From positions 62,001-126,000 of the forward strand of contig JAJFFF010000052.1 in NCBI GenBank assembly GCA_021776785.1: a DNA stretch of 64,000 nucleotides. Direction: 5' to 3'. Positions 43,507 to 53,392 of the stretch are shown here, piece by piece; within the stretch, counting starts at the first letter, position 1, and every line of letters begins with the position of its first letter. The position numbers and the translations under genes are program-made. The notes under the pieces were generated by a model. It was not told the origin of the DNA. It saw nothing but the letters and a program-made list of their open reading frames with translations, and did not search any database. The DNA comes from Planctomycetota bacterium. Its GTDB lineage: Bacteria > Planctomycetota > PLA2.

Positions 43507-43956
43507 CTACTGTGCCGTGAGGCTAAACACCGCGTCAGCGGTGGCCGTCGCCGTGGCCGGAGCATCGGCCATCACGTGGCCCGTACCCGAAGCGACCAAC
43601 GCGCCGCTGCTGCAGCGAACCGTCGTATCGACCAGCCAAGTTCCCGCCACCTTGTAGCAGGCAAACTTAACGGTGTACGTGGCGTTTAGGTCGCACGTCA
43701 CTCCGGGTCCGTCGTTGATCGACACCGTGCTTCCCGTCGGGTCAAACCTGACGGAAAACTCAAAGTCATCCTCGATCTCCCCGGGCCCTAAGACGTCGGC
43801 CCCGCCGCCACCCGGCGTGATGACCGCGACGACGACGAAGCCGTTTCCGCCCGGCGTCGTGACCGTCTGTGTCTCTGCCGCCCAGACGATGCCCGTTACC
43901 AGTGCCAGCGCCATCATGGCGCGCAGCGCCCTACCCATTCCGTTTTTCAATTGCAT
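43507..43956 (-). CDS. small secreted protein, unknown
   Basis: ATG at 43956 begins a signal peptide (MQLKNGMGRALRAMMALALV...AAE). The 149-residue product is Thr/Val/Gly-rich and beta-like (VITPGGGGADVLGPGEIEDD, TYTVKFACYKVAGTWLVDTT) with two to three cysteines that may form a disulfide (TVRCSSG). No family recognised. The gene is separated from its neighbours by gaps at both sides. Function unknown; it may be a small surface or matrix protein. Confidence 0.7.
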   Translation of the reverse strand: MQLKNGMGRALRAMMALALVTGIVWAAETQTVTTPGGNGFVVVAVITPGGGGADVLGPGEIEDDFEFSVRFDPTGSTVSINDGPGVTCDLNATYTVKFACYKVAGTWLVDTTVRCSSGALVASGTGHVMADAPATATATADAVFSLTAQ

Positions 43957-44140
43957 GGTTCCCGTGTGTCCTTTCCTTGGCTGAACTGATGGAATCACTC
44001 AGCCGGACACCCGCAACTACCATGCGCGACTCGGTGTCTCACATTGGAGACCCGGCGCTAACCTGTTGCTCTTAAATGGGTTACACTCGCATCAAAGCGA
44101 ACCTATTGGAGCCGTTTTGTCCCTTTTCTTCCCATTGGCG

Positions 44141-47100
44141 TCATTTCCCGCCAATTTTCTTGGCGAGTTCTTGGAGTTTGTGGCCCACGAGGTAGACCAC
44201 TGCACGGGTTTTCCCCCGCTTTTCCAGAAGTCCCTCCGAAACTAGCGTCTCCAGATCGCGAGCCGTTGTGGACTTTGAAACGCGAAAGATCTGCATGTAC
44301 TCGCCAAACGAGATCTTGCCTTTGGTCAGGACTCTTGAAAGCGCACCCTCCTGACGAGTGTTGATCTCGTATCCGGCATTTTCAACCTCGGACAGGATCA
44401 GGTCGGCCTTGTCCGTCGTGAGGCCCGGCAGGCCTTCCATGCCGCGCGCATCAAACTTGATGTCCTCGGGACGGATCGTGTCTTTGGAGCACGTGACGAC
44501 GGCCCGGGCGATGACGTTTCTAAGTTCGCGCACGTTGCCGGTCCAAGAGAACGATTCCAGCCGCGCGATCGCTTCGTTGGAGATCGTCAAGTCCGGCCGC
44601 GCCTGGCGGCGCGCTTCTGCCTCCACAAAGGAATAGGCCAAGGGCTCGACGTCGTCGAGACGTTCGCGCAGCGGCGGAATGCGTAACACCACGCCGTTGA
44701 GACGTTGGTACAAGTCCTCGCGAACCCGGCCGTTGCGGCGATACAGTTCGAGGTCGGCGTTGGTCGCCGCGATGACGCGCACGTCGACGGTGCGCACTTT
44801 CGACTCGCCGATGCGTTTGATCTCGCCGTGCTCCAGCGTGCGGAGCAGTTTGGCCTGCATCGAAATCGGCATGTCCGCGATCTCATCGAGAAACAACGTG
44901 CCGCCATCAGCCTCTTCGAACAGGCCCGCGCGATCCCGATCCGCGCCGGTGAATGATCCGCGGACGTGACCAAACAGCTCCGCCTCCAACATGCCCTGCG
45001 GGAACGCGGCGCAGTTCACGGCCAAAAACGGCATCGACTGGCGGGCACTTTCGTAGTGAATCGCTCGGGCTAAGAGCTCCTTGCCGGTCCCATTCTCGCC
45101 CACGACCAGAACGGAGAGATCGGACGGCGCATAGCGTTTCGCTTCGCGCGTGACGCCCTGCATGGCGACGCTGCGCGAAACGATACGCTCAAATCCCCAG
45201 CCGCGCGCGTTGCGATGCTGCTTGAGCTCGCTGCGCGCGACCTTGAGTTCACGACTGCGGTTGCGCAGCTCGGCGCGCTGGTTCTTGTCGTGATCTTCCA
45301 GCTCCGCCTGCTTACTCTTGAGTTCGCGGATCAGCTCGGATTTGTCGATCGCGGCGACGGCCTGGTGCGCGAACAGTTCGAGCAAACGCTCGTCGGCATC
45401 CGAAAAGTTGCCGGCCCGAAAACGGTTGTCTAGGTAGAGCGCGCCGAGCGTCCGCCCTTCCGCTCGGAACGGAACCGCAATGATCGATTTCAAGTGCATG
45501 TTCCGAACCGACAGATACTCCTCGAACCGCTGATCCGCTTCGGCGTCGTCGGTTCGCACGATGCGCCCCGTCGCGATCACCTCCCGCATGATTTGCGACG
45601 ACATTTTGCGTTCGGGCTCGGAAACGGTCTCGCGATCGATGTTGCGGGCGATGCGCACTTGCTCGCGACCCTCCTCCAGCAAAATCACGAAACCGCGCTC
45701 GGCTTGTGTGAGTTCGATCGCGCGATCCAAAATGAGCGACAGCAACCGATCTCGATCGAACTCGCGATTGAGTTCGCGCGTGATGTGGAGCACCTTGACG
45801 AGGCGCTCGGCTTCGGGACCAGCTAAACCGCCGGACCCGGCCTGCGGAAGTTCCGCGAGATGAAGATCGACTTTGCGCAGCATGTCTTGATTTCCAAAAA
45901 GTGTCCAAACGTCTCGCGCGGCTTCGAGCAACATGCCGGACGAATACGCGGTCGGGTGCCGCAAGAAGCGCTGGAGCTCGCCTTCGTCGAGGAACGATGC
46001 CACCGACGAGTAAACGCGGGCGCGCATCGGCATGTCGCCGCAGTGATTCACAACGGCAACGGCCTCTTCCAAGTACCGACTCACCGCGCCGGGCTCGCTG
46101 CGGCTCAGGGCGATGCCGGCGCGCAGCAGCGCAACCTGCGCCCGCATCGAAGTCTTGTAGATGTGAATCGGGTAGTCGCGCCGATCGAGCAGCTGCTCCG
46201 CCTTGTTCCATGCGCCCCGCGCCGCCGCGACGCGGGCCAAGCCGACGCGAATGAGCGGGATCGCGTACGCGCGACGGTATGGCCAGTTTTCGGCCAGGCT
46301 GAGGCGCCACCACGTCTCCGCCAGATCAACGCTCATCCACTGCGCCATGTGCGCGAGTTCCAAGACCACCGGGCCCCGTTCGGGCGGCGCCGTTCGCTCG
46401 TCGAGAACGGACTTGAGTTGATCGAACGCGCCCGCCTCGTCGCCCGCAAGAAAGCGCATCCATGCGCGTGCTTGTTCGAGCTCGGAACGCGCGAGGCCCA
46501 CATCCGCGATGCCCGGAATTCCTTCGGCCCGCAGGAGCCGCGCTTCGGCCTCCGCCGGACGCCCCGCCATCATGAGCGCCCGCGCTTCCGCCGCCAATGC
46601 CTGCGCCACAACCGTCTTACTACCACCTCGTTGATAGAGCTCTCTCGTGCGCCGGAACTCCATTTCGGCGCGGCGCGGCCGCCCGCACTCGAAAAAGATC
46701 CCCCCAATCGAAAAGCTCGCGTGCGCCGCCCACACAGCCCCGCCTTCGGCCCGCACGCGGCGCTGGGACTCCCGCAAAAGACGGAGGGCGCGGCGCATGT
46801 CGCCCAGTCGTCGGTAGTCCGATCCCTCGGCCCTCCGAATCGACTCGCGCACGCTAAACACCATGGTGTCGGCCGGCGCACTCAGCGCGCGGCGCCGCAG
46901 ATCGGCTGCTTCCTGATGGCGCCCTTGCTCCGTGTAGATGCGGGAGCGCGTACCCGCGATCCGGCCGCCCAAACCCAACTCGCTTCCGGCCGCCTCCTCG
47001 GCGCGCCGCGAAGCCAAGAGGGCCTCGTCATACAGCCGCGCTCTGCGCAGCAGGTCCGATTTCAAATTCGTGATCCGCGCGGCGATCTCGCCGTCGGTTT

Positions 47101-49336
47101 GCTCATCGAAGAGGCGCAGCACAGCGAGCGCTTCCGCATCTCGATCCACCGCCCGCAATGCGGCGGCAAGGTGGAGCGCGAACTCGGGCGATCGTTCCAA
47201 GTCGAGCAGGTTTTCGCCGAGCTCGATCGCGTCCGACGCGCGGCCGATGCGGCGCATTACTTCAAACAGCTCGCGCTTGACCTCGGTGCGCGGAGCAATT
47301 TCATGGATGCGCTCCAGCAGCCCGCACGCCTGTTCGCTCTCGCCGCGCTTGACCCACGCCCGCGCCGCGTTGATCCCGATATCGACCGCCCGCACATGGT
47401 CGCCCGCATCCAATAGGAGCGCCGCCGCCGCCGGCGCAAAGGTCTCCTCCAGCTCCCCCGCCAGCGCGCGTAGAGACACGATGCGTGCGTCCCCTTGCAA
47501 CGAATCCGCAGCTGCGCGCGAAGCCTCGTTCGCAAACGAAATGCGCCCGCGCGAGCGCTGCACCAGACCTTCTTCGAGCAACGGCCGCATGGCCTTGCCC
47601 AACACGATGCGCGCGGCGTGGTCGGGAACCGCAAACGGAACCATCGCCAGGCGTGCCGCAGCTTGCGCCACTTTTGCGGGGAGCTTGCGCAAGCGCCTCC
47701 GCGCGAGGTCCTTGATGCTGCGCGGCAGACGCATGGACTGCAGGCGCTCGGTGTCGAGCTCCGGCGTCACTCCCGACAGGTCCAACACGCCCTCGTCCAC
47801 CAACAGGTGCAGGAGCTCGTTAAGCGCGCGCGGGTTTCCACCGCTCGCCTTCAACAACTCCTGCACGATCTCGGCGGGCACACGCGCTTGACCCAACACG
47901 ATGGCGAGCGCGCGGCGAATGTCGGGTTGCCGGAGCGGCGCGAGGTCGCGCAACTCGATCGGGACGGACGCGCCCGCGGTCTTGAGAAACTGCGTGCCCG
48001 GACTGTCGCCCTCGTTCCGACCACCGCACATCAACATGAACCGCGCGTGACCTGGTCGCGCTTCGACCGCACTCACCCACTCGCGCAGCGCCGTCACGTC
48101 TTCCTCGGCGAACGCGTGCACGTTGTCCAAAAACAGGGCGGGGGTCTGTTTGCCCGCCATCTCGTGCAGCGCGGTATCGATCCAGAACACAGCGTCGGCA
48201 GCCGTGCCGCCAAGTGACGAACGGTCAAACGGCCCGAGCATCGCAACGCTCTCGGCCAACTCCCGCAACGAACTACCAGATGCCGTCGGGCAATCCAAGA
48301 CCGACGCGCGGTTGCGGACGGTCGCGAGCAAACGCGACACGCCAGCGCCCGGTGTTCCCGCCACGATGGCGACCGGCGCAAGTAAACGGCCTTCGCTCAA
48401 CGCGAGAATGCGACTGATCAGCGACTTGATCATCGGGTCGCGTCCGACGAGAGGCGCCTCGCCGAGGACCGGCTTGGTCACGATTTCGAGGGCGCCACCC
48501 GCGTAGGCGTTGCCGTAGTGATCCACCAGCGCCCGCAGCGCGTCCGGCGCGGCACGGAAGCGTTCCGCCGGCGTCGGCGCGATCAGGCGCGTCACGACGT
48601 CTTCAAACCCACGCGGTACGCCGCTGCGCGCGCGCGAGCGCAATGATTTGCGCACACGCGCCGGCGCGAGCATGCGCTCCGGCTGCGCAAGCAACTCGCG
48701 AAACTCGGCCACGTGCCGGCCCGTCGCCAGGTCGAACAGCACCATCCCCAGCGAAAACAGGTCGGACGCCGGGCTCGCGCGACCACCCGCTAACACCTCG
48801 GGCGCGATGTACGGCAACGTTCCCGACGCCTCCCCGGAACGCTGTGCGCCCGCCGTCATCGCGAGGCCGAAATCGACCAGGACCGGATCGATCCCCTGCG
48901 CACCGCGGCGCATGATGATGTTTTCCGGCTTGACGTCGCGATGAATCAGTCCGGTCGCGTGAACGTGCGCGAGCGCGGAGAGGATCTTGGCCGTGAAATC
49001 GAGATAGTCGTCCGAGGACAGCCTGTCTTCGGTCACGTAGCTCCGGCAGGACTCGCCGGGCACGTACTCCATCGTGAAAAACGGATCGCCGGTCGGGGCC
49101 ACGCCGAATTCCTGCACCGCCACGATGTTGGGGTGCGAGACGTCGGACAACACGACGAACTCGTTGCGAAAGAGAGGAACGAGCTCGGGGTCGGGAGCTC
49201 GGGCGCGCAGCAGTTTTAGCGCCAGCAGCGCATCATCACGCTGCTGATCGCGAACTTGGTAGAGAGCTCCGGAGGCGCCGGAGCCCAATTCACGAACAAG
49301 TTCATAGCGCCCGTGGAGCAGGCCGTCATCCCACAC
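44141..49336 (-). CDS. giant Ser/Thr kinase-STAND-TPR-GAF-sigma54 activator-winged helix fusion
   Basis: GTG at 49336 with GGGAG about 5 to 9 nt upstream. The 1731-residue product has, in order: Hanks kinase (10-265; Lys41, HRDVKPEN 132-139, DFG 155-157); a STAND/AAA-like ATPase (295-520; P-loop GTPGAGVSR at 327-335 has Val where Lys belongs, Walker B-like [10 protein letters not shown] 400-409); long TPR-like helices (600-1100); GAF (1200-1330); coiled coil (1335-1375); sigma-54 activator ATPase (1380-1610; Walker A GENGTGKE 1413-1420, GSFTGA 1460-1465 in the GAFTGA loop, FLDEI about 1482-1486); and a winged helix (1640-1731, [19 protein letters not shown]) in place of the usual Fis helix. 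It should couple signals and phosphorylation to sigma-54 transcription. Confidence 0.9.
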   Translation of the reverse strand: MWDDGLLHGRYELVRELGSGASGALYQVRDQQRDDALLALKLLRARAPDPELVPLFRNEFVVLSDVSHPNIVAVQEFGVAPTGDPFFTMEYVPGESCRSYVTEDRLSSDDYLDFTAKILSALAHVHATGLIHRDVKPENIIMRRGAQGIDPVLVDFGLAMTAGAQRSGEASGTLPYIAPEVLAGGRASPASDLFSLGMVLFDLATGRHVAEFRELLAQPERMLAPARVRKSLRSRARSGVPRGFEDVVTRLIAPTPAERFRAAPDALRALVDHYGNAYAGGALEIVTKPVLGEAPLVGRDPMIKSLISRILALSEGRLLAPVAIVAGTPGAGVSRLLATVRNRASVLDCPTASGSSLRELAESVAMLGPFDRSSLGGTAADAVFWIDTALHEMAGKQTPALFLDNVHAFAEEDVTALREWVSAVEARPGHARFMLMCGGRNEGDSPGTQFLKTAGASVPIELRDLAPLRQPDIRRALAIVLGQARVPAEIVQELLKASGGNPRALNELLHLLVDEGVLDLSGVTPELDTERLQSMRLPRSIKDLARRRLRKLPAKVAQAAARLAMVPFAVPDHAARIVLGKAMRPLLEEGLVQRSRGRISFANEASRAAADSLQGDARIVSLRALAGELEETFAPAAAALLLDAGDHVRAVDIGINAARAWVKRGESEQACGLLERIHEIAPRTEVKRELFEVMRRIGRASDAIELGENLLDLERSPEFALHLAAALRAVDRDAEALAVLRLFDEQTDGEIAARITNLKSDLLRRARLYDEALLASRRAEEAAGSELGLGGRIAGTRSRIYTEQGRHQEAADLRRRALSAPADTMVFSVRESIRRAEGSDYRRLGDMRRALRLLRESQRRVRAEGGAVWAAHASFSIGGIFFECGRPRRAEMEFRRTRELYQRGGSKTVVAQALAAEARALMMAGRPAEAEARLLRAEGIPGIADVGLARSELEQARAWMRFLAGDEAGAFDQLKSVLDERTAPPERGPVVLELAHMAQWMSVDLAETWWRLSLAENWPYRRAYAIPLIRVGLARVAAARGAWNKAEQLLDRRDYPIHIYKTSMRAQVALLRAGIALSRSEPGAVSRYLEEAVAVVNHCGDMPMRARVYSSVASFLDEGELQRFLRHPTAYSSGMLLEAARDVWTLFGNQDMLRKVDLHLAELPQAGSGGLAGPEAERLVKVLHITRELNREFDRDRLLSLILDRAIELTQAERGFVILLEEGREQVRIARNIDRETVSEPERKMSSQIMREVIATGRIVRTDDAEADQRFEEYLSVRNMHLKSIIAVPFRAEGRTLGALYLDNRFRAGNFSDADERLLELFAHQAVAAIDKSELIRELKSKQAELEDHDKNQRAELRNRSRELKVARSELKQHRNARGWGFERIVSRSVAMQGVTREAKRYAPSDLSVLVVGENGTGKELLARAIHYESARQSMPFLAVNCAAFPQGMLEAELFGHVRGSFTGADRDRAGLFEEADGGTLFLDEIADMPISMQAKLLRTLEHGEIKRIGESKVRTVDVRVIAATNADLELYRRNGRVREDLYQRLNGVVLRIPPLRERLDDVEPLAYSFVEAEARRQARPDLTISNEAIARLESFSWTGNVRELRNVIARAVVTCSKDTIRPEDIKFDARGMEGLPGLTTDKADLILSEVENAGYEINTRQEGALSRVLTKGKISFGEYMQIFRVSKSTTARDLETLVSEGLLEKRGKTRAVVYLVGHKLQELAKKIGGK

Positions 49337-49418
49337 GATCTCCCGAGTATACGAAAGAACCTAGTGGGGCCTAATTGAAACCAAAAAATCAGCGTGATTC
49401 GTTTGGTCCCACAATTGG

Positions 49419-49544
49419 CTACGGAAAGGTCCCGCGTAACCGGCGGCGGCGATTGACCATCTTGCGGCCCGTCTTGGTTTTCATGCGTGCACGAAAGCCA
49501 AGGCGGCGGCGCTTAACGTTGGAGTTCCGGGTCTTGATTTTCAT
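49419..49544 (-). CDS. rpmH: 50S ribosomal protein L34
   Basis: 41 codons, MKIKTRNSNVKRRRLGFRAR then MKTKTGRKMVNRRRRLRG, the near-invariant L34 sequence, although shorter than most ORF cut-offs. The stop codon is TAG at 49419-49421. In most bacteria rpmH begins a set with rnpA and yidC near dnaA; here the next gene downstream is the giant kinase fusion and there is no room for rnpA (82 bp between stop and that gene). It lies about 13 kb from dnaA. The product is a structural part of the large ribosomal subunit. Confidence 0.95.
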   Translation of the reverse strand: MKIKTRNSNVKRRRLGFRARMKTKTGRKMVNRRRRLRGTFP

Positions 49545-49682
49545 GGGAACCGCTGTTTCTACCCCGACGCGCGGCCGTCGTCAACGTGAGGAGCGGTGCA
49601 ATCCTCGATTCCGGCGGCGCGCTCCAAAAGCCGCTCCGTCGTCGAGCCCGCCGGCCGCGCGAAACACGACCGGAGTCGGACG

Positions 49683-50234
49683 CTACGATCCGGGCTCAAA
49701 CGAGGTCAAACGCGCATCCCGCACGACACTTCCCTGGCGCTCCGTCCGGATGCGGACCCACCCGTAAGGCGCCGCGAACCAATAGAGGTCGCGAGTCTTG
49801 TCGCGGTCGATCGCCACGACGAGCGCGCGCTCCGTTTTACCGAGCACGTCGATTTCGTCGTAGCCAAACACCGTGTAGCGGGCCTGATCGACCTTCCACC
49901 GATCGCCGACGCGCCCCGAGCGCTTGAATGGCCGGTCGATCACCTGCCCCTCGAACACGAGCTCAACAAATGGTTCGTTGACGCGCAAGACCACCGGACG
50001 GCCCTCTTTGCCGCCGGTCAACACCAGGGCGCCTTCGCGAGCCGTGAGCTCCAACACCAGTTCGCGCTCGCCGTCGGCAAACACCCAGCGCGCGCCCGCC
50101 TTCGGCTCAAACAAGCCCGGCTCGATCGGCGCGCCCGGGAACCCTTCGAGACGGAACGGGTGCACCGGTCGCGGACCGCGACAACCTATCGCGGCCAAGA
50201 CGACAAAACCGACAAGAAGGCTCCCGTGTCGCAT
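49683..50234 (-). CDS. putative lipoprotein, unknown
   Basis: ATG at 50234 (a TTG at 50240 is in frame). The N-terminus is a lipoprotein signal, MRHGSLLVGFVVLAAIGC, with Cys18 as the lipidated residue. The rest is beta-rich: WVFADGERELVLELTAREGA, FVELVFEGQVIDRP, and YTVFGYDEIDVLGKTERALV. 183 residues. No family recognised. It is divergent from a small gene at 50292. Function unknown. Confidence 0.75.
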   Translation of the reverse strand: MRHGSLLVGFVVLAAIGCRGPRPVHPFRLEGFPGAPIEPGLFEPKAGARWVFADGERELVLELTAREGALVLTGGKEGRPVVLRVNEPFVELVFEGQVIDRPFKRSGRVGDRWKVDQARYTVFGYDEIDVLGKTERALVVAIDRDKTRDLYWFAAPYGWVRIRTERQGSVVRDARLTSFEPGS

Positions 50235-50291
50235 ATACAAGATGTTAGGGTAAGACGTGCGTTTTACCCCACGCCCTTGCGACTTCTAAGC

Positions 50292-50555
50292 ATGAACGAT
50301 TCCTCTATCCCTCACCGCGACGACGTCGTCACCGCGCCGCCCGCATGGGTGTATGACCTTACCGAGGCGCAGCGCCAAACGCTCGCCGGCAACCTCCGCA
50401 TGATCCTTTGCCCCAAGGACGCACTGGATGCCGTGATCGCCAACGAGAGTGCGCTCAAGGCACGGGGCGGGGGAACCATCGCGGGACCGATCGGCGTGCC
50501 GCAGGCCGTTGGCGCAACACCCGAACACGACGCGCAGCCCAGTCGCGTAGCGTAG
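50292..50555 (+). CDS. small hypothetical protein
   Basis: An 87-residue reading from ATG at 50292; the longer ORF upstream is antisense to the lipoprotein gene and not used. It contains one predicted amphipathic region (YDLTEAQRQTLAGNLRMILC) and a Gly-rich end (ARGGGTIAGPIGVPQAVGA). The last codons lie inside an 18-bp tandem repeat. No family. It could be a false positive; kept because the start is well placed after the divergent lipoprotein gene. Confidence 0.45.
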   Translation: MNDSSIPHRDDVVTAPPAWVYDLTEAQRQTLAGNLRMILCPKDALDAVIANESALKARGGGTIAGPIGVPQAVGATPEHDAQPSRVA

Positions 50556-50636
50556 GGTTCGGCGCGTAGCGTAGGTTCGGCGCGGAGCGTAGGATCGGCG
50601 CGTAACGTAGGTTTGGCGCGGGAGCGCAAGCCTCAG
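50544..50636. repeat. 18-bp tandem repeat, 5 units
   Basis: Units at 50544-50562 (19 bp), 50563-50580, 50581-50598, 50599-50616 and 50617-50636 (20 bp), consensus CGCGTAGCGTAGGTTCGG. The array covers the 3' end of the small gene and ends on the fmt stop codon (50633-50635). Confidence 0.9.
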
Positions 50637-51595
50637 CGCGCCGGGCGTGGACCGAAACGCTCGCCGGGGCGCAATCGATAGCCGTTTAGAAATGCGCTCG
50701 CCGTCATCATCTTGCGACCCGCGGGCTTAAGCGACAACACGCGCAGCGCACCTTCTCCGGCAGCCACGTCGAACGAATCGCTCGCCACCGCCACAACGTG
50801 GCCCGGCTCCGCGGCGGCCAGCGCGACGTCCGTCGCGAGCTCGGACGTGCCGACCTCGATGCCGATTCCGTCCTCCCGCAAGAGCTGAGTTTTTGCGCCC
50901 GGCTGCGGCGCCAGGGCACGCACCTTGCGCTCGAGCGCGGCCGCGGGCTCCGTCCAATCGAGCCAAGTGTCGTCGCCGCGAAGGCGCTTGCAAAACGTCG
51001 CTTGCGTTTCGTCCTGGTTGACTTCGGCCGGTGGGTCGCCGGCCGCGAAACGCTGCACCACTTCGACCAACATCGAACCGCCCAAAGTCGCCAAGCGTGC
51101 GAACAACGAACCGCGATCCTCGCGCGCACCGATCGCCACTTCGCGCTTGAGCAGCATCGGCCCCGCATCAAGTTCGAATACGGTGCGCTGAATCGTGACG
51201 CCGGTCGCTTCGTCCCCGGCAAGCAGCGCCGCGATCACCGGAATGGCGCCGCGCCAACGAGGCAACAACGAGCCATGCACGTTGAGCGTTCCAAGGCGCG
51301 GAATCGCAAGCAGCTGGCGCGAGAGAATCTGCCCGTACTCCGCCACCAAAAACAAGTCCGCCTCCGCGACCGCCAAACGCTCAAGCGACTCCGGCGTGTT
51401 CACCTTGGGCGGTGTCGCGACTTCGATGCCACGCTCTTTGGCCGCGGTGTGAACCAGCGTCGGCTCAAGCTTGCCGCGCCGACGGCGTCGCCGCGGCGGC
51501 TGCGTCACCACGAGGCAAGGAGCTCGCTCCGCCTCACAGAGCGCCGTAAAGCTCGCGAGCGCGAACGAACCGGAACCGAAAAAGACGGTGTTCAC
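50633..51595 (-). CDS. fmt: methionyl-tRNA formyltransferase
   Basis: 320 residues, standard length. Motifs: TVFFGSGSFALASF at the start, NVHGSLLPRWRGAIP (the Asn-His-Gly-Ser and SLLPxxRG site that binds formyl-tetrahydrofolate) and ATGVTIQRTVFELDAGPML (Asp of the active site). It formylates initiator Met-tRNA. A slightly Arg-rich loop (PPRRRRRRGKLEP) is unusual but lies in a known variable loop. It overlaps scpA by 4 bp and is translated after it. The stop lies at the edge of a tandem repeat. Confidence 0.93.
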   Translation of the reverse strand: MNTVFFGSGSFALASFTALCEAERAPCLVVTQPPRRRRRRGKLEPTLVHTAAKERGIEVATPPKVNTPESLERLAVAEADLFLVAEYGQILSRQLLAIPRLGTLNVHGSLLPRWRGAIPVIAALLAGDEATGVTIQRTVFELDAGPMLLKREVAIGAREDRGSLFARLATLGGSMLVEVVQRFAAGDPPAEVNQDETQATFCKRLRGDDTWLDWTEPAAALERKVRALAPQPGAKTQLLREDGIGIEVGTSELATDVALAAAEPGHVVAVASDSFDVAAGEGALRVLSLKPAGRKMMTASAFLNGYRLRPGERFGPRPAR

Positions 51596-52548
51596 GGGAG
51601 TCGCGACTTAGGCTCCTCGTCGCCATCCCCAGGCAAGGGAGGCGCGCTGGGGGGCGGCGGGCTCCATGGACGCGGCACGTCCGAAACGCCGTCGGCGGTC
51701 ACCGTAACGCCAAACGCGCCGGGCGACGCCATCGGCGTGCGACGCGGCGATGCGCCGGCAACTTCTGTCGCGGACGAAGATTCCGGCACTTCCGGGATGC
51801 CGGGCGACGCATCGGCCGGGGTGCACAATCGAACGCGCAAGTCGCGGACGTCTTCGCCGGCATCAAGCTCGATGCGCTGCCGCCGCAACATTTCGAGGAG
51901 GCACAGAAAAACCGACACGATGTAGAAGCGGTCTTTGCGCTCCCAAAACAGGTCGCGAAAAAACACTTCCCCGCCGGCACCGGTCAGATTCGCGGTCACG
52001 ACGGTTTCGACCTGCCGCAGCGGCAACACCTCGCCAAACACCTGGTGATCGACGTCCGCCAGCGTCTCGCGCATCATGCGCTCGAACGCGAGCAGCAGGT
52101 CGTCCACACCGACATCGGCCAGCAACTTACCGGCATCCGGCGCGTCGGGCTTCGGCGGCCTGAGGCCACTCCGAAAACGCAACGCATGCTCCGCCTGCGC
52201 GTGCTCGAGTTGGTGCGCACTGTCCTTGAACTGCTTGTACTCCAGCAGCTGCCGCACGAGATCGGTGCGCGGGTCGATCTCCTCGTTGGGGTCCTCTTCC
52301 TCCTCGGGGCGGGGCAGGAGCGTGCGGCTCTTGATCAGCATCAGCGTGGCGGCGACCAATAAGAAGTCACCGGCGCGCTCGACGTCGATCTGACGCACAA
52401 CCTCGATATGAGCGAGGAACTGGTCCGTGATCTCGGCGATCGCGATGTCTTGAATGTCCATCTCCCGCTCCCGGATGAGGTAGAGCAGGAGGTCCAAAGG
52501 ACCGTTGTAGATGTCGAGATCAACTCGATAGTCCGCACCTTGAGTCAC
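51592..52548 (-). CDS. scpA: segregation and condensation protein A
   Basis: GTG start at 52548. ScpA pattern: YNGPLDLLLYLIREREMDIQ at the N-terminus and ATLMLIKSRTLLP, the usual kleisin N-domain with its PLDLLLxLI motif. The C-terminal winged-helix part is less well kept and is followed by a long Pro/Ser-rich tail (TPMASPGAFGVTVTADG, RPWSPPPPSAPPLP), which is longer than the usual ScpA end. ScpA links SMC and ScpB in the condensin complex. No smc or scpB gene lies in the window. 318 residues. Confidence 0.9.
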   Translation of the reverse strand: MTQGADYRVDLDIYNGPLDLLLYLIREREMDIQDIAIAEITDQFLAHIEVVRQIDVERAGDFLLVAATLMLIKSRTLLPRPEEEEDPNEEIDPRTDLVRQLLEYKQFKDSAHQLEHAQAEHALRFRSGLRPPKPDAPDAGKLLADVGVDDLLLAFERMMRETLADVDHQVFGEVLPLRQVETVVTANLTGAGGEVFFRDLFWERKDRFYIVSVFLCLLEMLRRQRIELDAGEDVRDLRVRLCTPADASPGIPEVPESSSATEVAGASPRRTPMASPGAFGVTVTADGVSDVPRPWSPPPPSAPPLPGDGDEEPKSRLP

Positions 52549-52727
52549 GCTAGGCGCAGTATACGCTCCAAAAAAGACCGGACCCGAGGGGATTTACGGA
52601 CGGCGATGGCGAGACGGCCCATCGATACGTTTCGTTTGCACCGCGTCGGACAATGACAGGGCAAAATAGCGGCGCGAACTCGAGTCCACTCCGGGCGCGA
52701 ATTCCCTCGCGAGTGAACGACAATACG

Positions 52728-53381
52728 ATGAGACGAACTTACTTTTTGGGCCGCATCTTTCAGACCGACATCGAAGCAGGAATCGACTTCCTCTTCATGC
52801 TCGCCTATGTGCTGTTCATGATGAGAGGAACGGTCGGCGAGGGCGCCATGATCGCGTTCACGTTCATCGTCTCGATTCTCATCCACGAATTCGGTCACGT
52901 GTTTGCCGTAAAGCGCCTCTTGGCTATGCCGTGCCGCGTGATCTTGTGGGCATTCGGCGGCCTCTGCGTCTACCCGCGCCTCGGCGGCGGCACGAACCCG
53001 CGCGCGCAGCTCCTGATTTCGCTCGCCGGCCCTGCCTTCGGGCTCGTTCTCGCCGGCATTGCATGGCTCATCTTGAGGTTCGCCCCCCTCGAATCGGAGA
53101 TCGCCTACGGCTGGGTCTCGTTCTTTTTCCTCTTCAACCTTGTCGTCAATCTCGCCAATCTGCTCCCGATTTATCCGCTGGACGGCGGGCAGGCGTTGCT
53201 CGCGGTCCTCACCCCCAGCCGGGGCGCGGGCCGCGCGATGGCGGCGGTGCGGAAGGTCTCGATCGCGGTCGGAGTGGTCGCCACGATGGCGGCGTTTCAT
53301 TTCGGATACAGAATCGCCGCCATCCTTGCGATCCTATTGGTGATGCAAAACCTGATGGGAGCCGGCACGCCCCGCGGCTAG
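52728..53381 (+). CDS. M50 (site-2 protease-like) membrane metalloprotease
   Basis: ATG at 52728 is the preferred start; GTG at 52713 and ATG at 52653 are in frame. The 217-residue product has HEFGH at 53-57 in a membrane helix (FTFIVSILIHEFGHVFAVKR) and NLLPIYPLDGG at 144-154, the two metal-binding motifs of the M50 family. Five to six helices are visible. Such proteases cut within the membrane and often regulate signalling. It begins the rightward envelope operon (kdsD follows after 11 bp). Confidence 0.85.
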   Translation: MRRTYFLGRIFQTDIEAGIDFLFMLAYVLFMMRGTVGEGAMIAFTFIVSILIHEFGHVFAVKRLLAMPCRVILWAFGGLCVYPRLGGGTNPRAQLLISLAGPAFGLVLAGIAWLILRFAPLESEIAYGWVSFFFLFNLVVNLANLLPIYPLDGGQALLAVLTPSRGAGRAMAAVRKVSIAVGVVATMAAFHFGYRIAAILAILLVMQNLMGAGTPRG

Positions 53382-53392
53382 GAGGGACGACG

